This document shows, one piece after another, positions 8,448 through 15,911 of a stretch of 31,396 nucleotides of DNA. The stretch is from assembly GCA_046482855.1 (NCBI GenBank), contig JAWOEH010000074.1:1-31396 (forward strand). Direction: 5' to 3'. The first letter of the stretch is position 1. Every line of letters begins with the position of its first letter. Below the pieces are notes generated by a model, which did not search any database, was not told where the DNA came from, and saw only the letters and a list, made by a program, of their open reading frames with translations. Position numbers and translations under genes: made by a program. Origin of the DNA: CAYVSF01 sp046482855. Its GTDB lineage: Bacteria > Bacteroidota > Bacteroidia > Bacteroidales > UBA12077.

Positions 8448-10109
8448 ATGCAAAAAACCCCTACTCCTCCTCCTGACGAAGCTCACCTAGTGAGTAAAAA
8501 GAAATATTTTGATGTCGATATTCCTGTATTTTGGCCTTCCGCCATTGTAATTGTTTTTTTTATTGCGCTTACCCTGATTGTGGGCGAGCCAATGGATAAA
8601 GTATTTACTACTGTACAGGACAGTATATCCGATAATGGCGGCTGGTTTTTCATCCTTTCGGTCAATTTTTTTCTGATTATGATGATTTACATAGCTTTTA
8701 GTAAATTCGGAAAGATCCGACTGGGAGGCAATCAGGCCAAGCCGGAATTTTCAAAAGGAGCTTGGTTTTCCATGTTATTTAGTGCCGGAATGGGTATTGG
8801 TATCCTCTTTTGGAGTGTTGGCGAGCCGTTGTTTCACTTCATGAGCCCTCCACAGGGCGAAGGACAAACGGTAAACGCAGCCCGTTTATCCATGGAGACG
8901 ACCTTCCTGCATTGGGGGCTCCATGCCTGGGGAATATATGCCTTGGTGGGTTTGGCGCTGGCTTTTTTTACATTTAATAAAAAACTACCTCTCACCATTA
9001 GTTCGGTTTTTCACCCTTTGTTTGGCAAACGTGTTCATGGCCCCATCGGAAAGATCATCAATGTGCTGGCCGTAGTAGCTACCCTTTTTGGTTTAGCAAC
9101 CTCCCTGGGCTTAGGAGTACAGCAAGTGAGTGCCGGCTTAAACCACCTGTTTGGTTGGTCGGATACCATTAATCTGCAAGTGATTTTAATTACCCTTATT
9201 ACCTTGGCAGCAACAGCTTCGGTGGTGGCAGGACTGAGTGCCGGGGTAAAGCGGTTAAGTCAACTCAACATCATTATAGGGGCCCTGTTTCTGTTGTTTA
9301 TGCTAATTGTCGGGCCCAGCCTGTTTATTGCCGATTCATTTGTGCAGAACGTAGGTAGCTATATTCAGAATTTCTTTGCCCTGAGTTTCTGGACTGAGAG
9401 TTATCAGCAATCCGACTGGCAAAATAGCTGGACTGTATTTTATTGGGCATGGTGGATAAGTTGGTCGCCCTTTGTGGGGATGTTTATTGCCCGCATATCG
9501 CGAGGCCGGACCATCAAAGAGTTTGTTCTAGGTGTACTCATTGTCCCCTCGCTACTTACCTTTTTATGGCTATCAGCTTTCGGGGGGTCAGCTTTATTTC
9601 TGGAAATTAACAATATTGCTGATTTAACTTCAGCCGTATCCGAGAATGTAGCCACCTCGCTCTATGTGTTACTAGAACAATTTCCGCTTTCCTCTATCAC
9701 TTCAATTGTAGGGGTATTATTAGTCACCAGTTTCTTCATTACCAGTTCCGACTCAGGATCCTTGGTTGTGGACAGCCTTACAGCAGGAGGTAAACTGGAT
9801 GCCCCAGTTCCGCAGCGGATTTTTTGGGCATTAACGGAAGGTGCCATAGCAGCTGTGTTACTTATTGGTGGAGGCTTAAAAGCCTTACAAACAGCTGCCA
9901 TCATTACCGGACTCCCCTTTACGATAATTCTTATCACAATGGTTTTCAGTTTATTAAGAGGCCTGCAAGATGAACACCTCAGCATGGAAAGAGCTATTCT
10001 AGCTCGTGAGAAAAAATCTTATCAAGAAATTATACGTGATATGGTAAGCAAACGTGAGCATAAGAAAACCGGTAGAGATGAAAACAATAAACCAAATGCA
10101 AACGAATAA
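8448..10109 (+). CDS. BCCT-family betaine/choline/carnitine transporter
   Basis: 553 residues from the ATG at 8448. The open frame extends upstream only to a TTG at 8406. It shows about twelve membrane segments between residues 28 and 505. Family motifs are clear: GAWFSMLFSAGMGIGILFW (104-122) and the tryptophan-rich segment FYWAWWISWSPFVGMFIARI (331-350) followed by SRGRT. A SSDSGSLVVD stretch lies at 433-442. The AGMGIG motif is the form found in sodium-coupled members such as BetP, so sodium-driven uptake of glycine betaine or a related trimethylammonium compound is inferred. The C-terminal tail (about 505-553) is charged and could act in osmotic regulation, as in BetP. Co-transcribed with the UspA-type gene 11 bases downstream. 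Confidence 0.95.
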   Translation: MQKTPTPPPDEAHLVSKKKYFDVDIPVFWPSAIVIVFFIALTLIVGEPMDKVFTTVQDSISDNGGWFFILSVNFFLIMMIYIAFSKFGKIRLGGNQAKPEFSKGAWFSMLFSAGMGIGILFWSVGEPLFHFMSPPQGEGQTVNAARLSMETTFLHWGLHAWGIYALVGLALAFFTFNKKLPLTISSVFHPLFGKRVHGPIGKIINVLAVVATLFGLATSLGLGVQQVSAGLNHLFGWSDTINLQVILITLITLAATASVVAGLSAGVKRLSQLNIIIGALFLLFMLIVGPSLFIADSFVQNVGSYIQNFFALSFWTESYQQSDWQNSWTVFYWAWWISWSPFVGMFIARISRGRTIKEFVLGVLIVPSLLTFLWLSAFGGSALFLEINNIADLTSAVSENVATSLYVLLEQFPLSSITSIVGVLLVTSFFITSSDSGSLVVDSLTAGGKLDAPVPQRIFWALTEGAIAAVLLIGGGLKALQTAAIITGLPFTIILITMVFSLLRGLQDEHLSMERAILAREKKSYQEIIRDMVSKREHKKTGRDENNKPNANE

Positions 10110-10120
10110 ACCCATTAGCC

Positions 10121-11041
10121 ATGTACAAATTCGACAATATACTTATATGCCTTGATCTTACCGAAATGGATGACTTTTTGATAAGTTATGCCAATTATAT
10201 TGTGGACACGTTTAAGCCTCAAAAGATCACCTTTATCCACGTAATGGAGTCGTTTAATCTGCCAGAGGAGATGGCTTCTGACTTTCCTGAATTAGATGCC
10301 CCTTTGCAAGATATTATCCGCGAGGAATTGGAGGAGAAAGTAAAAACAGGCTACAACGGAGATGCATCGGTATCGCCAAAACTGGAACTTCTGGAAGGGC
10401 ATACAACGGAAGAGATTGTGAACTATGCCAGAGGCAACAAAATCACCCTTACGCTCATGGGTAAAAAGATAGGCTATCTCGGACGCGGTGGGGTGGTTCT
10501 GAAAATTCTGGGACTAATCCCCTCGTCGGTATTGCTCATTAGCGAAACAGCTCAACGTACCATGAAACGCCTAATGGTGCGTATGGACTATAGCCGTATT
10601 TCAGCCATAGCGCTAAAAATGGCAGGAACCATTGTTGAGCAAACAAATGGATCAACCCAATGCTTGCGGGTTATTAAAGTACCTATTACCTATTTCCCCC
10701 AGCAAACAAAAACAGCTGAAGTGAAACTAAAAACACAGCTCACCCAGCACGCCGAAAAAGAGTACAAGAAATTTATGAAACGTCAAAAACTCAGCGAGGA
10801 AGAATTTCCCTGTGAGTATGTAGTGGATTTTAAAAGCGACGAAGCACAAATAATTTATAATAAAGCCATACAAAACGATATCGATTTATTAATTATTGGA
10901 TCCAAAATAAAATCCTCCATGGCAAATGTAATCCTTGACAGTACCTCAGAAAAACTGGCAGGTGCTGAAAAGAATATTCCTGTGCTGATTGTAAAAGATC
11001 GAAAACAATCAATTGGGTTTCTTGAGGCATTATTTGATTAA
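10121..11041 (+). CDS. Tandem-domain universal stress protein (UspA family)
   Basis: 306 residues made of two UspA-type domains, roughly 1-142 and 147-294. Each starts with a beta strand and acidic residue (NILICLDLTEMDD; RLMVRMDYS) and ends with a hydrophobic strand before the tail (SSVLLIS; IPVLIVKD). The G-x2-G-x9-G(S/T) ATP-binding signature is not intact in either half: the first has GKKIGYLGRGG and the second GSKIKSSMANVI. It may therefore not bind ATP in the usual way. The gene lies 11 bases after the BCCT transporter. UspA domains are known to be fused or linked to transporters and ion channels, so a role in controlling betaine uptake or in salt-stress physiology is a reasonable inference. 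Confidence 0.88.
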   Translation: MYKFDNILICLDLTEMDDFLISYANYIVDTFKPQKITFIHVMESFNLPEEMASDFPELDAPLQDIIREELEEKVKTGYNGDASVSPKLELLEGHTTEEIVNYARGNKITLTLMGKKIGYLGRGGVVLKILGLIPSSVLLISETAQRTMKRLMVRMDYSRISAIALKMAGTIVEQTNGSTQCLRVIKVPITYFPQQTKTAEVKLKTQLTQHAEKEYKKFMKRQKLSEEEFPCEYVVDFKSDEAQIIYNKAIQNDIDLLIIGSKIKSSMANVILDSTSEKLAGAEKNIPVLIVKDRKQSIGFLEALFD

Positions 11042-11137
11042 TAAAGCAACCTCTTAACCTAAACTATTCATAAAGTATTCGGGTTAACATCTTATTTTCT
11101 AAATCGTGTATTCCCATAACAAAAAACGACACGTCCT

Positions 11138-12019
11138 ATGAAATACCTAAAAATAAGCATCTTATTTCTCATTACAACAGCCCTCATGTGGCAATGCAAA
11201 TCCAATGGAAGTACCCTGGATAGTGAGCAGCGAAAAATTCAGATCAACTATACCGATTGGGCCGAAAACGTTGCTCTGACACAGCTCACTTATTACCTGC
11301 TCACCGAGCGCTTATCCTATGAGGTGATCCTTAAAAAGACAACTGTTAGCGAAGCATATCAGGAAGTTGGGTCAGGGGAAGCCGATATCTTTATGGATGC
11401 CTGGCTACCTACTACTCACAAAAGCTATTACACACAATACCAGGATTCAACAGAGAATCTGGGAGCAGTTTATCTTTTTGCACAAACCGGATTAGCTGTT
11501 CCCCAATACATGGATATCGAAAGTATTTCACAGCTAAGCCAATTCTATAAAGGCCCCATTACGGGAATCGACAGTGGTGCAGGCATTATGGAAGGGACAC
11601 GCCGCGCCCTTGAAGCCTATCAATTGCCCAATGAACTGATGGTTCTTAGTGGCCCGGAGATGTCGCAGCGCTTCGAGGAGGCCTACAAACGTCGTGAAGA
11701 AATTGTAATTACCGGCTGGGAGCCCCATTGGCTTTTCCATCGTTACGACATAAAATTTCTGGAGGATGAAAAGGGAATTTTCCCCGGAAAAGAAAAAATT
11801 GTTCTTCTGGGACGCAAAGGCTTTACCGCCGATCATCCGCATGCAGCGCTATTTTTTGAGCGCATGAGTTTTACCGAAAAAGAATTGAACGAGTTAATCT
11901 ACGAAGTTCAGAAAGATGAGGATGACCTACGCGCTGTGCGCAAGTGGGCAGAGAAACATGCCTATCTGGTAAATCGATGGCTCAGAGACTTAGCCCCGGA
12001 ACGCTTAAAAATTATGTAA
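11138..12019 (+). CDS. Glycine-betaine-type ABC substrate-binding lipoprotein (OpuAC/ProX-like), orphan
   Basis: 293 residues. The N-terminus is a signal peptide with a candidate lipidated Cys20, though the lipobox (LMWQC) is atypical. The mature part matches the OpuAC family: INYTDWAEN near the start, EADIFMDAWLPTTH (81-94), GIDSGAGIM (143-151) and ITGWEPHW (191-198). Trp41, Trp89, Trp194 and Trp198 are candidates for the aromatic cage that holds a quaternary ammonium group. No ABC ATPase or permease (OpuAA/OpuAB) is next to it, and a BCCT carrier and a UspA protein lie upstream. It may serve an ABC transporter encoded elsewhere, sense betaine, or help the BCCT carrier. It is 96 bases after the USP gene and ends at a strong terminator. 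Confidence 0.88.
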   Translation: MKYLKISILFLITTALMWQCKSNGSTLDSEQRKIQINYTDWAENVALTQLTYYLLTERLSYEVILKKTTVSEAYQEVGSGEADIFMDAWLPTTHKSYYTQYQDSTENLGAVYLFAQTGLAVPQYMDIESISQLSQFYKGPITGIDSGAGIMEGTRRALEAYQLPNELMVLSGPEMSQRFEEAYKRREEIVITGWEPHWLFHRYDIKFLEDEKGIFPGKEKIVLLGRKGFTADHPHAALFFERMSFTEKELNELIYEVQKDEDDLRAVRKWAEKHAYLVNRWLRDLAPERLKIM

Positions 12020-12027
12020 CGAACAAG

Positions 12028-12055
12028 AAGAGGCTGGAAAACTCCAGCCTCTTTA
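12028..12055. terminator. Bidirectional terminator between opuAC-like gene and ferritin
   Basis: A nine-base perfect stem (GAGGCTGGA at 12030-12038, complement at 12043-12051) has an AAAC loop. It is flanked by AA on the left and TTT on the right. It lies between two convergent genes and can serve both, though the T tracts are short. Confidence 0.8.
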
Positions 12056-12078
12056 CATGTGTCATTCGTTTATCTCCC

Positions 12079-12570
12079 CTATTCAGCACCACGCATGTTC
12101 ATAATATCGCGGTCGAAAACATATAGGTTTCTATCACCTAACATTTTAAGCTTGTCTAAAATGGCATTTACAGAACTCTCCTCTTCAATCTGCTCTGTCA
12201 CAAACCACTGAATCCAGTTGTGTGTAGTATAATCTTTCTCTTCCATTGTTACGGCCACAATCTCGTTAATGGATTTTGTCACGAATTGCTCATGCTCGAG
12301 TACCTTTTGAAACATGGTATGAATATCGCCGTACTCCTCTGCGGGTTTGTCAAAAGCCGGAATGATAGTCTTTCCGCCTCTATCGTTTACATAATCAATA
12401 ATTTTCAGCATGTGCATACGCTCCTCGTCCGACTGTGCGTACAACCACTGGGCAATACCGCTAAACCCTTCTGATTCGGCCCATGAAGCCATCGCCAGGT
12501 ATAAATTTGAAGAATAACCTTCCTTCTCTATCTGAGCAACGAGTGCTTTTTCTACTTTTTCATTTAACAT
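12079..12570 (-). CDS. ftnA: Bacterial ferritin (non-haem, FtnA type)
   Basis: 163 residues, the normal length of a ferritin subunit. The di-iron ferroxidase ligands fall at the same numbers as in E. coli FtnA: Glu17, Glu50, His53, Glu94, Gln127 and Glu130. Residues 1-145 make the four-helix bundle. The protein stores iron as a 24-subunit shell in the cytoplasm after oxidising Fe(II). No methionine ligand of the bacterioferritin type is evident, so haem binding is not expected. It is probably its own transcription unit: it converges on the OpuAC-like gene at a shared terminator, and dnaX ends 62 bases upstream. A CAGAAG stretch shortly before the ATG may act as a weak ribosome site. Confidence 0.95.
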   Translation of the reverse strand: MLNEKVEKALVAQIEKEGYSSNLYLAMASWAESEGFSGIAQWLYAQSDEERMHMLKIIDYVNDRGGKTIIPAFDKPAEEYGDIHTMFQKVLEHEQFVTKSINEIVAVTMEEKDYTTHNWIQWFVTEQIEEESSVNAILDKLKMLGDRNLYVFDRDIMNMRGAE

Positions 12571-12632
12571 AACTTCTGGTTTTGAATGTGTGATTAATTG
12601 TAAAAGTAATAACTCTGTAGTATCAATTTTGT

Positions 12633-14413
12633 TTATTCAATGTCTAAATCAAACTCCTGACGCCAGCGATCCAACACACTGTTTTTCTTAACCAGGTGCT
12701 GATATTTCTCTTTGGCAGTAAAGAGCTTCGTATTTTCCGGTTGCTTATTTTCCTTTATCTCGGTGGTAATTTCAAGATTTTTATTCTTTAACTCTACCCG
12801 TAAAAAGTGTTTTATTTCCGGTAAGATCCCTTGAATAGCTTCGTCCTGCAGAGGATTATCCAGGGTAAAATAGACACAGACATCAGCTTGTTTTTCAACT
12901 TTTCTCGATATTAAAGCATTGTACAAACGAGGACGCGACTCCATTTGTTCGGTAAGCTTTTTCCAGGCGTTCTCAAGCTGTTTTTGATCAAAAGGTTGCT
13001 CTTGTTCAATGATTGTCTCCTCTGCCTGTTCTTTATCCGCCTCCTCCGTCGAGGAAGATTCTTCCTGCTTTTGTTGAGTGAAATCTTTTAGCGAAAACGA
13101 TTTTACCCCTTTATCCGAAGGAAGAGGTTTCCCAATTCGGGGTTTGTGAGTAGCCTTTGGAGGAGTAACAATTTTGCGGGCTATGGGTTCTTCCCGGGGT
13201 TCCTCAACAGTGGGTGTTTTCGGAGTTGGCTCAGGTTGTTCCTTTTCTACATGCCCCTTTGCATTTGATTCGTCACGAATATCATCAGGCTCATTAGCTG
13301 TAGCTAGGGCTTTTTTTTTTCCGACTCAATGGCACATAATTTCACCAATGCCAGTTCTATGTGCAGTCGTTTGTTTCGGGCATACCGATAATTTACATCG
13401 CAATCGTTGGTTATTTCCAAAGCCCTCAATAAAAAGGTAACATCACATTTATGGCTTTGTGCCAGGTAACGCTCTTTTATATTGGCTCCAACCTCCAGCA
13501 AACCAATAGTAGCTTCATCTTTGCCTACCATCACATTCCTGAAATGTTCACTCAGGCTGTTTATAAAATGCTGCGCATCAAATCCTTTATCCAAAATCTC
13601 ATCGAAAACAAGCAAGGCATTGGTAATATCACCGGCCAAAAACGCATCGGTAAGCTTAAAATAGTATTCATAATCGAGGATATTCAGGTTATCAATTACC
13701 TTTTTGTAAGTAATCTCTTTCCCCGAAAAACTCACTACCTGATCGTAAATGGAAAGAGCATCGCGCATGGCGCCATCGGCCTTTTGTGCAATGCTGTTCA
13801 GGGCATCCTCCTCGTAGGAGATGCCTTCCTGCTCGCTAATGTATTTCAGGTATTCAGTAGCATCTTCAATGGTAATGCGGTTAAAATCAAAAATCTGACA
13901 GCGCGACAAGATGGTTGGAATAATCTTGTGTTTTTCGGTAGTTGCCAGAATAAAAATCGCATGCTTTGGCGGCTCTTCCAGGGTTTTTAGAAAAGCGTTG
14001 AAGGCCTGTTGCGATAACATATGCACCTCGTCGATGATATACACGCTGTATTTGCCAATTTGAGGAGGAACACGCACCTGCTCAATCAGCTGCCGAATAT
14101 CCTCCACAGAATTATTCGATGCAGCATCGAGCTCATGAATATTATAGGACTTATTGGTATTAAAGGCAGTGCAAGATTCACACTCGTTACAGGGTTCAGT
14201 CTCATTGGTAACATTAAAACAGTTCAGCGTTTTAGCCAAAATACGTGCACAAGTAGTTTTCCCTACCCCTCGTGGACCACAAAACAAATAAGCCTGTGCT
14301 ACATGCTCATTTCTTATAGCACTCTTTAACGTATTGGTTATTGAGGCCTGTCCTACAACCGAAGCAAACGTAGCGGGACGATATTTACGTGCTGAAACAA
14401 TGAAATTTTCCAT
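12633..14413 (-). CDS. dnaX: DNA polymerase III tau subunit (dnaX full length, requires -1 frameshift at 13311-13320)
   Basis: Translation starts at the ATG at 14413 (MENFIVSARKYRP). The longer open frame to 14440 would use a GTG that overlaps the promoter -7 box. The AAA+ clamp-loader domain has Walker A GPRGVGKT (46-53), zinc cysteines 65, 75, 78 and 81, Walker B YIIDEVHM (125-132) and SRC (170-172). After a -1 shift at the A run, the frame stays open without a stop for about 225 codons and gives a tau of about 593 residues. This tail has a charged, proline- and glutamate-rich linker and then a compact domain (LENAWKKLTEQMESRPRLYN onward, ending RQEFDLDIE). It corresponds to the polymerase/helicase-binding part of tau. 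A stand-alone reading of the last 103 codons as a gene is not credible. Confidence 0.88.
13304..13322 (-). promoter_or_regulatory. dnaX slippery site: ten A residues, in-phase A AAA AAG, next to TAG
   Basis: On the minus strand the sequence is GG, ten A, then GCCCTAG. In the zero frame the last codons are AAA AAA AAG CCC TAG. The heptamer A AAA AAG is in the phase used by the E. coli dnaX site, and a -1 slip enters the long tau frame. A tract of ten A could also cause transcriptional slippage as in Thermus. A short TAGC/GCTA hairpin may form just downstream. I see no clear upstream Shine-Dalgarno stimulator. Confidence 0.8.
13304..14413 (-). CDS. dnaX: DNA polymerase III gamma form (zero-frame product of dnaX)
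   Basis: Without frameshifting, the ribosome reads AAA AAG CCC TAG after the A run and stops at 13304-13306, giving 369 residues ending IESEKKKP. This keeps the ATPase and the oligomerising third domain but lacks the tau tail. E. coli gamma (431 residues) and Thermus gamma are made by the same principle, by ribosomal or transcriptional slippage. The product should be able to join the clamp loader but not bind the polymerase core or the replicative helicase. Confidence 0.8.
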   Translation of the reverse strand: MENFIVSARKYRPATFASVVGQASITNTLKSAIRNEHVAQAYLFCGPRGVGKTTCARILAKTLNCFNVTNETEPCNECESCTAFNTNKSYNIHELDAASNNSVEDIRQLIEQVRVPPQIGKYSVYIIDEVHMLSQQAFNAFLKTLEEPPKHAIFILATTEKHKIIPTILSRCQIFDFNRITIEDATEYLKYISEQEGISYEEDALNSIAQKADGAMRDALSIYDQVVSFSGKEITYKKVIDNLNILDYEYYFKLTDAFLAGDITNALLVFDEILDKGFDAQHFINSLSEHFRNVMVGKDEATIGLLEVGANIKERYLAQSHKCDVTFLLRALEITNDCDVNYRYARNKRLHIELALVKLCAIESEKKKP

Positions 14414-14439
14414 AATTACCGTAACTGAATTTGAATACA

Positions 14440-14470
14440 CAAAAATAGAACTTCCTTCGGATAATTAAAA
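14440..14470 (-). promoter_or_regulatory. dnaX promoter
   Basis: The complement of 14440-14447 is TATTTTTG, a perfect Bacteroidota -7 box. A TTT lies 20 bases upstream as a weak -33 element. The implied start, about seven bases downstream, leaves a leader of roughly 20 bases to the ATG at 14413 and rules out the GTG at 14440 as start. Confidence 0.55.
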
Positions 14471-14485
14471 TTTCCACCTGTCTAA

Positions 14486-14770
14486 GATATAAACAGAAAG
14501 AAATTCCCTCTATGTATCAGTATATTATTTGTTAACTTTATCCTTCGGAAGGATCTTTCCGAATACCACTACTTCATTTATAACGGCTACCTAAAAAATG
14601 AATTTCTGATAAAGCTGCCTGTAGAACAAGTCAATAAAGAAATATTAACACAAAATGAAAAAGCAGCTTTCGAAAGAGCTAAAAAAGGTTTCTTTACCCT
14701 TGTGTATAAAGAAAATATAGTGTATTTTTGCCCCGCAATAATTGAGATTTATTTTAATAAACAAGTTTAA
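14486..14770 (+). pseudogene. Open frame of 94 codons without a start codon, ending two bases before rpsF
   Basis: After a TAA at 14483-14485 this phase stays open to a TAA at 14768-14770. It contains no ATG, and its only GTG comes very late, so it has no usable start. The translation looks protein-like rather than random: DLSEYHYFIYNGYLKNEF, LPVEQVNKEILTQNEKAAF, ERAKKGFFTLVYKENIVYFC. In DNA this rich in A and T, 94 stop-free codons are unlikely by chance. It is best read as the decayed C-terminal part of a gene that lost its 5' half. A rare start such as ATT or ATA, or a frameshifted upstream start, cannot be excluded. I do not recognise the family. The rpsF promoter lies inside it. Confidence 0.5.
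14700..14730 (+). promoter_or_regulatory. Promoter of rpsF-rpsR-rplI operon
   Basis: TTG at 14700-14702 and a perfect TAnnTTTG box (TATTTTTG, 14723-14730) are separated by 20 bases, the classic spacing of the Bacteroidota housekeeping promoter. The predicted start is near 14737, giving a leader of about 35 bases before the rpsF ATG. Confidence 0.8.
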
Positions 14771-14772
14771 TT

Positions 14773-15123
14773 ATGGTAAGACAGTACGAAACCGTTTTCA
14801 TTACAACTCCCGTTTTGTCTGAAGCTCAGATGAAGGAGACGGTCGACAAATTCCGCGCTATATTGAAAGAGGGCGGTGCCGAAATGGTGCATGAGGAAAA
14901 TTGGGGCCTGCGCAAGCTCGCCTATCCCATTCAGAAAAAGTCGACAGGATTTTATTACATGCTTGAATTCAAAGCACCTACCCAAGTGATTGACAAATTA
15001 GAGGTAGAGTTCCGTCGCGACGAGCGTATCATTCGCTTCCTGACGTTCAAAATGGACAAATACGCCGTGGAATACGCAGAGAAAAAACGTAGTCAAAAAG
15101 CAGCTAAACAGGAGGATAAATAA
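14773..15123 (+). CDS. rpsF: Small ribosomal subunit protein bS6
   Basis: 116 residues. The fold starts with RQYETVFITTP and carries the typical WGLRKLAYPIQKKSTGFYYM strand and RRDERIIRFL near residue 84. The last 15 residues are a lysine-rich tail. bS6 pairs with bS18 on the platform of the 30S subunit. No Shine-Dalgarno sequence precedes the ATG, as is usual in Bacteroidota. The stop codon TAA shares its last A with the ATG of rpsR, so the two are translationally coupled. Confidence 0.97.
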   Translation: MVRQYETVFITTPVLSEAQMKETVDKFRAILKEGGAEMVHEENWGLRKLAYPIQKKSTGFYYMLEFKAPTQVIDKLEVEFRRDERIIRFLTFKMDKYAVEYAEKKRSQKAAKQEDK

Positions 15124-15392
15124 TGGCCCAAAATCAATCAGAAATCAGATATTTGACTCCCCCAACGGTTGAGATCAAAAAGAAGAAATATTGCCGATTT
15201 AAGAAGAATCGCATTAAGTACATCGATTATAAAGATCCTGAATTCTTAAAGAAATTCGTAAACGAGCAAGGAAAAATCCTTCCCCGACGAATTACCGGTA
15301 CTTCCTTGAAATACCAGCGAAAAGTAGCGAAAGCTATTAAGCGTGCACGCCACTTGGCCATGCTACCTTATGTAACGGATATGTTAAAATAA
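15123..15392 (+). CDS. rpsR: Small ribosomal subunit protein bS18
   Basis: 89 residues with the bS18 core: KKKYCRFKKNRIKYIDYKDP, then GKILPRRITGTSLKYQRKVA and KRARHLAMLPY. The N-terminal 15 residues form a short extension common in Bacteroidota. In Flavobacterium, bS18 and bS6 together with bS21 have been shown to hide the 3' end of 16S rRNA, which accounts for the lack of Shine-Dalgarno use in this phylum. Its start overlaps the rpsF stop by one base. Confidence 0.97.
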   Translation: MAQNQSEIRYLTPPTVEIKKKKYCRFKKNRIKYIDYKDPEFLKKFVNEQGKILPRRITGTSLKYQRKVAKAIKRARHLAMLPYVTDMLK

Positions 15393-15397
15393 GAATT

Positions 15398-15402
15398 GGA
15401 GG
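15398..15402 (+). promoter_or_regulatory. Strong Shine-Dalgarno sequence before rplI
   Basis: GGAGG at 15398-15402 lies nine bases before the rplI ATG. It is the clearest Shine-Dalgarno motif I found in the window, whereas most starts here have none. It supports the start at 15412. Confidence 0.7.
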
Positions 15403-15411
15403 ACTACTACG

Positions 15412-15858
15412 ATGGACATTATATTAAAAGAAGACGTTCAAAACTTAGGTCATAAGGACGACATCATATCCGTAAAAAATGGATATGCCAGAAACTACCT
15501 TATTCCTAAAGGATTTGCTACCTTAGCAACTCCCTCGGCTCGCAAAGCTCACCAAGAGATCTTGCGCCAACGTGCTCACAAACTCGAGAAGATTAAAGAG
15601 CAGGCAGAAGAGATGGCGAAGAGCCTGGAAGGTGTGAAAATTGAGTTGGGTGCAAAAACAAGTTCCAAAGGAAAAATCTTTGGTTCTGTTAATAACATCC
15701 AAATTGCTGAAGCCTTAGCCGAAAAAGGATTCGATGTGGATCGTAAGCAAATTACTATCGATTCGGATGCCATTAAAGAAGTGGGAAGCTACAAAGCTAA
15801 AATCAAGCTGCACCGCGATGTGGTAGTAGAGATTGAGGTGGAGATTAAAGGTGAATAA
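15412..15858 (+). CDS. rplI: Large ribosomal subunit protein bL9
   Basis: 148 residues, the usual length. The N-terminal domain (1-40) shows DIILKEDVQNLGHKDD, VKNGYARNYLIPKGFA and the conserved LATPS. A long charged helix (about 45-75) connects to the C-terminal domain with KIFGSVNNIQIAEAL and the final beta hairpin. bL9 binds 23S rRNA near the L1 stalk. The gene is the third of the rpsF operon, 19 bases after rpsR, and is followed by a strong terminator. Confidence 0.97.
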   Translation: MDIILKEDVQNLGHKDDIISVKNGYARNYLIPKGFATLATPSARKAHQEILRQRAHKLEKIKEQAEEMAKSLEGVKIELGAKTSSKGKIFGSVNNIQIAEALAEKGFDVDRKQITIDSDAIKEVGSYKAKIKLHRDVVVEIEVEIKGE

Positions 15859-15880
15859 TCACACTACATACAGTTTTAAG

Positions 15881-15911
15881 AAAAGCCTGCTCGTTGAGCA
15901 GGCTTTTTTTT
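15881..15911. terminator. Bidirectional terminator between rplI and ridA
   Basis: An eight-base GC-rich stem (GCCTGCTC at 15885-15892 with its complement at 15896-15903) has a GTT loop. It is preceded by AAAA and followed by eight T. It terminates rplI and, read on the other strand with TTTT, could also end ridA, whose stop codon lies at its edge. Confidence 0.88.

Noticed and set aside
12633..12944. A 103-codon open frame that could be called as an independent small gene
   Set aside because: Its phase is continuous, without stops, up to the A run at 13311-13320, and the translation is a plausible tau tail. It is part of dnaX.
13451..13990. 179-codon plus-strand open frame
   Set aside because: It lies wholly antisense to dnaX, has no recognisable domain and no promoter, and is a shadow of the coding strand.
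14413..14440. GTG at 14440 as the dnaX start
   Set aside because: It overlaps the best -7 box and adds nine residues not usual in DnaX. The ATG at 14413 gives the standard N-terminus.
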